Assembly: GCA_047614505.1 (NCBI GenBank)
Contig: JBLHGQ010000022.1
Coordinates: 1-29,857, forward strand
Direction of reading: 5' to 3'
Length of the DNA stretch: 29,857 nucleotides
DNA from: JABDJL01 sp047614505
GTDB lineage: Bacteria > Pseudomonadota > Gammaproteobacteria > Xanthomonadales > SZUA-36
Shown here: positions 24,908 to 29,857 of the stretch, piece by piece
How positions within the stretch are numbered: position 1 is the first letter of the stretch
How the letters are laid out: each line of letters starts with the position of its first letter
The notes under the pieces: model-generated
The model's database searches: none
The model's input: only the letters and a program-made list of their open reading frames with translations
Told to the model about the DNA's origin: nothing
Made by a program: the position numbers and the translations under genes

Positions 24908-25591
24908 TCAGAACATATCACCCTGATGCACAAGGACGAGAAAGCTTTCCTCTTGTGCCAGGAACGAGACAGAGTCGCCGTTTAACAGATCACCCTCGCT
25001 CACTTCTTCACCATTGGCCAGCCCTGAGCCTGTTGCTACATAGGCAATGAACTCAGAATCTTGTCGCAACTCATCACCTGCATTCAATCGTGCGACTTCC
25101 ATCACAGTTTTTGCTGGAAATGTCTCTTGCTGATCAGAGCTACCGCCATATATTCGTAGCCGTTGCCCTGATTCCGGGCGAAACACCTGGTATCCCGCTG
25201 GTTCTCCCGGAACCTCGGGCAGAACCCATAATTGAAGCATGCGGTTTTCCACTTCATCGGGATTCAACTCATTGTGATAAAAGCCTTCACCACCGGCACG
25301 TTGAACCTGCACATCGAAGACATTTAGTTCCTGACCGTGTTCAAGCGATCCCTGGTGGGCAATCCGGCCTTCCATTATGATCGAAATAACATCAATTTCT
25401 CGGTGCGGATGCATTTTAGTTTCGCCATGCGGTAAAAAACGTGCATCTGCCAGATATACAAAATTACCCAGACCCTGCCTTGCTCCTGGTTCAACGTGAC
25501 TACCCCAGGCTTTCGGGTCCATTACCATGCGTGTTTCTTTTAACCCGGCGAAACCACCACGGTGCAGATCATTGCGGTGAACAATATTCAT
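24908..25591 (-). CDS. Pirin family protein
   Basis: A 227-residue bicupin. The first cupin has HPHREIDVISII (His60-His62 region) as iron ligands, then a conserved Glu in VQRAGGEGFYHNELNP with His and Glu in the right places. The second half is a degenerate cupin ending VLVHQGDMF. Bacterial pirins such as YhhW act as quercetin 2,3-dioxygenases in vitro, and some modulate metabolic enzymes; the natural role is usually unknown. It is convergent with the hydrolase gene and lies 19 bases after the EamA transporter gene runs towards it on the same strand. Family assignment is firm. Confidence 0.9.
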   Translation of the reverse strand: MNIVHRNDLHRGGFAGLKETRMVMDPKAWGSHVEPGARQGLGNFVYLADARFLPHGETKMHPHREIDVISIIMEGRIAHQGSLEHGQELNVFDVQVQRAGGEGFYHNELNPDEVENRMLQLWVLPEVPGEPAGYQVFRPESGQRLRIYGGSSDQQETFPAKTVMEVARLNAGDELRQDSEFIAYVATGSGLANGEEVSEGDLLNGDSVSFLAQEESFLVLVHQGDMF

Positions 25592-25621
25592 TTATTACTC
25601 CAGTGAGGGATTCAGAGTTAT

Positions 25622-26602
25622 TTACTCAGGAATCCAACGGGCCCTATGGTCTTTTGATTGAGTCGCTATTATCTTACGATCAAACCAATAATGTCTCTTT
25701 TCTTCCAACCATTGATGTAAGTCCGAGCCCTTTTTCCAAAAACCGAGGATGATGATATTACCTGTCAACACCAGAACGATCCCGGTCACAATATTGAAGC
25801 TAAGCTCAAGTCCTTCAAAAAGCACACTCATAAGCACTGCAACAACCGGAAACATCACCACTACATATCCTGCTTTGTGCGGTCCTATACGTCCCACCAG
25901 TTTCAGATATACACCAAATGCGACCACTGACCCGAATATTGCCAAATATAACAGTGAGCCAATGTAGGAAGCTGTGAACTCAAAATTAAACGGCGTACCG
26001 CGAGCCCAGGCAACCGCTGCAGTGATTAGAGTTCCATAAAACATGCCCCATGCATTCGTTTGCAGAACGGGCAGTCCCTGTGATTGATAGGTTTTTGATG
26101 CAATATTTCCCAGCGATGCCAAAAATGCACCGGTCAAGCTGAGGCTTGCACCCAAAAACACGCTGTCACTCAAACTGAGCCTGGAAATCTCGGGCCAGAA
26201 TAAGGTCACAATTCCGACCAAACCCAGTGCAGCGCCAAACCAAAGTTTGGGTTCAATGCGGGTTCCCAGAAAGACTCTTGAATTCACTACGTTCATCCAC
26301 ATCATTGTAGAAAACGCGACCGCATTCAAAGCTGAGGTGATGTACTGCTGTGCAGAATAAGTGGCAATATAATTGAAGCTGAACAACAACATTCCTAGCA
26401 AAAAGAATCGCAGGTGAGCATGCAGGCTGTATTTCAATTGCAGCCCTCGAAACGCACTCCATGCGAACAACAAGGCTGCGGCAATTGCATATCGATAAAC
26501 GACCGACACGCCCGGCGCTACTTCACCCAACTGATAGTTAATAATTAACCAGGTTGAGCCCCAGACAATAACTGCTGTTGAATAAAGCACCAGATTGCTC
26601 AT
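25622..26602 (-). CDS. EamA/DMT family transporter
   Basis: A 326-residue inner-membrane carrier with ten predicted helices in two EamA repeats. The first repeat opens with VIVWGSTWLIINYQLG and VSVVYRYAIAA; the second contains ASLGNIASKTYQ and PVVAVLMSVLFEG, ending in LVLTGNIIILGFWKK. The C-terminal tail of about 35 charged residues is longer than usual. DMT members export or import amino acids, nucleosides and other small molecules; this substrate is unknown. The ATG at 26602 has GGAGG 7-8 bases upstream. It is divergent from a MocR-type regulator, which probably controls it. Confidence 0.9.
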   Translation of the reverse strand: MSNLVLYSTAVIVWGSTWLIINYQLGEVAPGVSVVYRYAIAAALLFAWSAFRGLQLKYSLHAHLRFFLLGMLLFSFNYIATYSAQQYITSALNAVAFSTMMWMNVVNSRVFLGTRIEPKLWFGAALGLVGIVTLFWPEISRLSLSDSVFLGASLSLTGAFLASLGNIASKTYQSQGLPVLQTNAWGMFYGTLITAAVAWARGTPFNFEFTASYIGSLLYLAIFGSVVAFGVYLKLVGRIGPHKAGYVVVMFPVVAVLMSVLFEGLELSFNIVTGIVLVLTGNIIILGFWKKGSDLHQWLEEKRHYWFDRKIIATQSKDHRARWIPE

Positions 26603-26691
26603 TTCTTGCCTCCGGGACGGACAGTAAATCGTTTCTGTCAATGCGTCCTGATAAATTTGCCAAACTACGAAATCTAATATATGATTCATTT

Positions 26692-26737
26692 TGTATACTT
26701 AACAGATACAACATAATATAAATGTAACCTATACAGT
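26692..26737. promoter_or_regulatory. Candidate MocR operator repeats
   Basis: In the 149-base divergent region between the transporter and the regulator, TGTAT (26692-26696) and ATACA (26706-26710) form an inverted repeat. A related TATACAGT (26730-26737) repeats the GATACAAC-like half-site 26 bases on. MocR proteins often bind such spaced repeats near the divergent promoter. The motif is short and AT-rich, so this is tentative. Confidence 0.3.
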
Positions 26738-26751
26738 TATCGGACCAAATC

Positions 26752-28188
26752 ATGCTGGCTATAGACCGAAAACAGGAAGATTTTCTTTATACTCAAGTGG
26801 TTGATCTGATTAACGAGCAACTTGGGTCAGGTACGTTACGCGCAGGGGATCGCTTACCTTCCTTGCGCCGCTTGAGCGAAAAGCTCGAAGTAAGCATACC
26901 CACCGTTCGACAGGCCTATTTGGAACTGGAGAGACGCGGAAAAGTTGAAGCTCGTCCCAAGTCCGGCTATTTCATTCAGGCACAGAGGCAAAACCGACTG
27001 GTCAAAGTTGGCTGCAAAACATGCCAGCCGATGGAAGTAAGTTGTTTAAACCTTATTGATCGTGTTTATGAAGGAATTCACAAACCCGGTATATTGCCTC
27101 TGGGAATTGCCAATCCATGCATGGCATATCCGGCAACAAAAACCTTACACAGAGCGATGAAACGCATGATGTCCAGGGCAGAAGACCGGGCCTTGGGATA
27201 CGCGCCAACTGCCGGGGACCCGGGCTTAAAAAGACAGATTGCTTTCCGCTACCTTAATCAGGGAGGCTCTGTCGACCCGGCCGAAGTGATTGTGACCAAC
27301 GGAGGTCAGGAAGCGCTGGCTATTGCGGTTCAGTCTGTTGCATCCAAAGGGGACATCATTGCAATTGAAAGCCCTGCTTATCCGGGCATGCTTGAATTGA
27401 TAGAAAGCCTAGGTTTAATGGCCCTGGAAATCGAAACCTGTCCACTTGATGGAGTGAATCTGGAGGCATTAGAACGGGCTTTGGAAACTCACAATGTAAA
27501 AGCATGTATGTTTTCATCCTCCGTAAATAACCCGCTCGGATGTGTATCAACTGATCAACATCGGAAATCACTGGTTGAGTTGCTGGAATCCCATGATGTC
27601 AGCCTGATTGAAGATGATGTTTATGGTGAGCTGGTATTTGACGGTTCACGCCCGAAACCGGGCCAATTTTTTTCCCGCAAAGGTCTTGTTTTGACCTGCT
27701 CATCGTTTTCGAAAACCGCTGCACCGGGCTATCGCGTTGGCTGGCTGTTACCCGGAAAATATTTGGATAAAGCACGAAAACTCAAACGGGCAATATCGTG
27801 CACATCAGGATTGTTGACCCAGTTGACGCTCTCTGAGCATCTTGCATCCGGTGACTATGACAGACACCTCAAACGCCTGTTACCTGTTTTGAAACAAAAT
27901 GCTGCAAGAATGACTGCCGCGGTTGAGCAGTATTTTCCTGCCAACACCGGAATCTCAGCACCCAAGGGCGGCTCTGTTTTATGGCTGGAACTACCTCGTA
28001 GTGTAGATTCCGAGGTGCTGTTCGACAAAGCCATTGAGGAGAATATTTCTATCATGCCCGGCGATGTATTTGCCGCAGGTCGGCGCTACCGAAACTTTAT
28101 TCGCCTTAGTTTTGGCCATCCCTGGTCTGCAGAAATTGACAGGGGCATTGCAACACTGGGCCGACTGGTCCATGAAATGGCAGTCTGA
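26752..28188 (+). CDS. MocR-type regulator (GntR HTH fused to aminotransferase-like domain)
   Basis: A 478-residue transcription factor. Residues about 10-78 are a GntR winged helix (GTLRAGDRLPSLRRLSEKLEVSIPTVR spread over the recognition helix, then RPKSGYF). After a linker, a fold-type I aminotransferase-like domain follows with NGGQEALAIA, ESPAYPGM, SVNNPLGC, EDDVYGEL and the PLP-binding Lys321 in SSFSKTAAPGYRVGW. Such proteins sense amino compounds or PLP and often regulate a divergent gene, here the EamA transporter. Which ligand it senses cannot be told from sequence. No clear terminator follows; a repeat cluster begins about 57 bases downstream. Confidence 0.92.
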   Translation: MLAIDRKQEDFLYTQVVDLINEQLGSGTLRAGDRLPSLRRLSEKLEVSIPTVRQAYLELERRGKVEARPKSGYFIQAQRQNRLVKVGCKTCQPMEVSCLNLIDRVYEGIHKPGILPLGIANPCMAYPATKTLHRAMKRMMSRAEDRALGYAPTAGDPGLKRQIAFRYLNQGGSVDPAEVIVTNGGQEALAIAVQSVASKGDIIAIESPAYPGMLELIESLGLMALEIETCPLDGVNLEALERALETHNVKACMFSSSVNNPLGCVSTDQHRKSLVELLESHDVSLIEDDVYGELVFDGSRPKPGQFFSRKGLVLTCSSFSKTAAPGYRVGWLLPGKYLDKARKLKRAISCTSGLLTQLTLSEHLASGDYDRHLKRLLPVLKQNAARMTAAVEQYFPANTGISAPKGGSVLWLELPRSVDSEVLFDKAIEENISIMPGDVFAAGRRYRNFIRLSFGHPWSAEIDRGIATLGRLVHEMAV

Positions 28189-28245
28189 ATTGATTAACCG
28201 CATCAATGCCCATGTGGTACGGCCGGTGCTGGAAGCGAAATTCGC

Positions 28246-28304
28246 CATTCAACGGCATTCAACGGGGTCCATTCAACATTCAACGGGGTCCATTCAACAG
28301 GGTC
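28246..28304. repeat. Tandem repeat with 14-base core and exact 21-base duplication
   Basis: CATTCAACGGGGTCCATTCAA occupies 28256-28275 plus one base and is followed at once by an exact second copy at 28277-28297. A shorter CATTCAACGG precedes it at 28246, and a variant CATTCAACAGGGTC ends the series at 28304. The unit looks like a slippage-prone remnant and has no coding reading I can support. Confidence 0.85.
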
Positions 28305-28363
28305 AGATTGGACTGACCCTCTTGATTCAGGGAGTAATCAAGTTGATCTGACCCTCTTGATTC
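28299..28363. repeat. Hairpin and direct-repeat cluster (REP-like)
   Basis: AGGGTCAG (28299-28306) and CTGACCCT (28313-28320) form a perfect 8-base stem with a 6-base loop. CTGACCCTCTTGATTC occurs twice, at 28313-28328 and 28348-28363. Between them AATCAAG (28336-28342) can pair with the CTTGATT of either copy, giving alternative hairpins. It lies after the MocR gene and might serve as its terminator, but it looks more like a REP or decayed mobile-element end. Confidence 0.7.
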
Positions 28364-28374
28364 GAAAGTGTTGC

Positions 28375-28590
28375 TGCAGGTTTCTAGTTTCGGAAATGGA
28401 TCATAGCCAAGGTATTCATATATGGCTGATATCTAACCTATCGGCAGCTCTGTACGACCTTTTTCCCAGTTGAGAATGGTCCAGGGATTGACCCCCAATT
28501 CTTCGGCAGTCCTCTAATGCTTCTGACCCTTTTCCAGGCGCCGTTTTCAAACATGCTCTCCCAAGAATTTGAGCTCAAAATAATATGTTT
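28375..28590 (-). pseudogene. Decayed XRE-type HTH protein
   Basis: Read on the minus strand in one frame, this stretch gives LGEHV, KRRLEKGQKH, RTAEELGVNPWTILNWEKGR, TELPIG, then ISAIYEYLGYDPFPKLET. This matches the small Cro/C1-type HTH proteins that have the LGVxxxTIxNWExGRxxP...FLGYDPFP pattern. In-frame stops interrupt it three times (TGA near 28547, TAG near 28517, TAG near 28436), and no start codon or ribosome site survives. It is therefore a dead gene. The reading stays in one frame throughout, so decay has been by point mutation. Confidence 0.75.
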
Positions 28591-28614
28591 TAAGAATCAA
28601 TAACTCAAGTGAAA

Positions 28615-28900
28615 CACGAGCAAATAGCAAAAAGGCAACACAACCCGTGCCCCTGTGGCATGTCAGGCGCCGAATCCAGGAATTGCCATTTGCAGCGCAG
28701 AGCGAATACAAAGATATTGCCACCGCGTTTCCGGGCCGCTACTGGACCGGATTGATAATCAGTAGAGGTGCTAAGGCCCGCAGTATCCTTATTCGATCTC
28801 AAGAACAAGTCCGGCGAGGATACTGCCAGCATCAGGGCCAGAGTTGTGGCTGCACATGCGCTGCAAATGGTAAGGTTGGGGCGATTCAGTAAAGACCCAC
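28615..28900 (+). pseudogene. Remnant of ComM/YifB (Mg-chelatase-like ATPase)
   Basis: Three ordered pieces match the C-terminal half of ComM: HNPCPCGM at about 28639-28659 (the MNPCPCG zinc-site block), RYCHRVSGPLLDRID at 28712-28756 in another frame (the RRISGPLLDRIDI block), and KSGEDTASIRARVVAAHALQ at about 28807-28866 back in the first frame (the GESSAxVRARVxAAR block). Stops follow the second piece, and the N-terminal AAA+ part and C-terminal end are absent. Intact ComM is a helicase used in natural transformation. The order and spacing agree with the family, so chance is unlikely. Confidence 0.7.
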
Positions 28901-29131
28901 GCGAGTCAGAAAAGCCCTCAGTGCGAGTAAGGGATAACTGTGTTTCTCATACATGATCGTCTGTGACTCCGTGGTCTGCTATTGATTATGAGCCACTGTG
29001 ATTCATCGAGAACAGATTAAATTGTGGGTGCCCCTCCCTCTTTTTCGTTTTCACCTTTTCAAACGAGGTTTGACAGTAGTTAAATACACGCTCAGAATGC
29101 TGTCACGGTCAGAGGTTAATATCCCAAGCAT
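28901..29131. other. Non-coding stretch with no recognisable gene
   Basis: Beyond the ComM remnant I see only short unlike reading frames in all six phases and no RNA gene or strong hairpin. It appears to be part of the same decayed zone, which extends from 28189 to about 29466. Confidence 0.5.
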
Positions 29132-29476
29132 TTGGATTACCTGTACTGGCCCAACATCTTTACGGGATTCTCTTCCTGCAAACCGGTTGCAAGGCCGGAA
29201 GGTCCACAAATGTATACTTTTGCTGCTTGCCTGATCTACAAGATCCGGGACAGCCGCACGATCGTCTTTTTTATAAATTACGTTTCAATTTTACTGGTGT
29301 CAGCCAGTCTGTTCGACACAAATCCGACCTGGGTGGTGCGCAAAAATGGTGATATGGAACTGGATGGCAATACGATCAATGACGGGGCGGCGGTCGTGGG
29401 CATTGAAGTATTGAATGATATTTTCAGGCCAACTACCCATGCATTCCGTTCGATAAAGCTACCAGAATGCATCTAG
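29132..29476 (+). CDS. Hypothetical protein, doubtful
   Basis: An open frame of 114 residues with one hydrophobic stretch (IVFFINYVSILLVSASLF) followed by an acidic, non-repetitive tail. No family is recognised and no Shine-Dalgarno sequence stands before the ATG. Its last 10 bases overlap the start of the antiporter gene, which would suit coupling if it is real. Because it lies at the edge of a decayed region it may be a fragment or a chance frame. Confidence 0.3.
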   Translation: MDYLYWPNIFTGFSSCKPVARPEGPQMYTFAACLIYKIRDSRTIVFFINYVSILLVSASLFDTNPTWVVRKNGDMELDGNTINDGAAVVGIEVLNDIFRPTTHAFRSIKLPECI

Positions 29477-29857
29477 ACCCTATCATGCCCTACCTGGTCG
29501 GTATCATTTTGGCGGTGCTTTTGCTCGGCCTGCTGTTACGTTCATTGCGCCAGCCGTACGTCATCGGTTATCTCATAGCCGGGGTCATACTTGGTCCGCA
29601 CGGTTTTGCCCTGATAACTGATGAAGTATTGCTGGGGCGCCTTGGTGCTATCGGCGTTGTGTTACTGCTCTTCTTTATTGGCATGGAAATTTCTCCTGGA
29701 AAACTGGTAGCGAACTGGAAAGTCGCAGTAATAGGCACGTTTTTGCAGATTATGATAAGCCTTGGCTGTATTTGGCTGTTTGGCACATTATTAGATTGGC
29801 CGCTTTCGCGAATTGTATTGATCGGCTTTGTGATCAGTTTGAGCAGCACCGCGGTGG
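29467..29857 (+). CDS. CPA2-type cation:proton antiporter (C-terminus cut by window edge)
   Basis: The first 130 residues of a Kef/Na+-H+ exchanger-type membrane protein. Recognisable blocks are LLLRSLRQPYVIGYLIAGVILGPHGF, split over the first two helices, LGAIGVVLLLFFIGMEISPGKL in the third, and FVISLSSTAVV at the edge, which is the conserved SLSSTA(V/I)V segment of the CPA2 family. Members exchange K+ or Na+ for H+ across the inner membrane, and Kef proteins are gated by glutathione adducts. Start choices are the ATG at 29467 or the one at 29485; neither has a clear ribosome site. The cut prevents a subfamily call (KefB/KefC versus others). Confidence 0.88.
   Translation, partial: MHLDPIMPYLVGIILAVLLLGLLLRSLRQPYVIGYLIAGVILGPHGFALITDEVLLGRLGAIGVVLLLFFIGMEISPGKLVANWKVAVIGTFLQIMISLGCIWLFGTLLDWPLSRIVLIGFVISLSSTAV

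Noticed and set aside
28189..28351. Extension of an overlapping plus-strand frame past the MocR stop into the repeats
   Set aside because: The frame is made of repeat-encoded residues and shadows the end of the MocR gene; it has no start signal.

Overview
The window looks like a chromosomal stretch of a free-living, probably marine, gammaproteobacterium of medium GC content. This is an inference: gene density is high, operons are short and often divergent, and the families present (family-1 Ung, TrxR-like ferredoxin-NADP reductase, a CmoA-like methyltransferase, NCS1 permease, MocR regulator, CPA2 antiporter) are common together in that class. No rRNA, tRNA, CRISPR array, intact phage or intact insertion sequence was seen.

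Layout. Positions 1-1495 hold three families tied to glutathione chemistry (a partial GST on the minus strand, a MAPEG membrane protein and a GFA/CENP-V-type zinc protein) plus a DUF1272 cysteine-rich protein. Positions 1508-3931 hold ung, divergent from a ferredoxin-NADP reductase followed by an unknown membrane-anchored protein. Positions 3928-8017 hold an exported amidohydrolase, divergent from a TPR lipoprotein and a sulfotransferase. Positions 8094-11272 hold an exported beta-propeller protein, divergent from a cupredoxin-like secreted protein and a polytopic membrane protein; these three may form a periplasmic metal-linked unit. Positions 11311-13138 hold a DUF6090 membrane protein and an ATP-grasp protein.

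The core of the window (about 13.2-24.8 kb) is a reductive pyrimidine catabolism locus. Transcribed rightward are dihydropyrimidinase, beta-ureidopropionase, an AGXT2-type class III aminotransferase, an NCS1 nucleobase permease, PreT, PreA, a VOC-fold protein and an exported alpha/beta hydrolase with an extra C-terminal domain. Divergent from it is a yeast-type cytosine deaminase, followed by a CmoA-like methyltransferase and an O-methyltransferase-like protein. Together these can import a nucleobase, deaminate cytosine to uracil, reduce uracil or thymine (PreT/PreA), open the ring (HydA), release the beta-amino acid plus CO2 and NH3, and transaminate it. The 15488-15666 intergenic region carries three copies of a 10-bp motif (ATAGTAYTCT), two of them lying in the spacers of the two predicted divergent promoters. 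This suggests one unseen repressor controls both arms.

The right end holds a pirin, an EamA transporter divergent from a MocR-type regulator, and then a roughly 1.2-kb decayed stretch (28.2-29.4 kb). That stretch contains tandem and inverted repeats, a broken XRE-type HTH gene and a frameshifted ComM (Mg-chelatase-like) remnant. The window ends inside a CPA2-type cation:proton antiporter gene.

The most notable observations are the divergent operator set, the linkage of two SAM methyltransferases to cytosine deaminase, the secreted hydrolase with a SAM_HAT-C-like tail, and the propeller/cupredoxin/membrane-protein unit.
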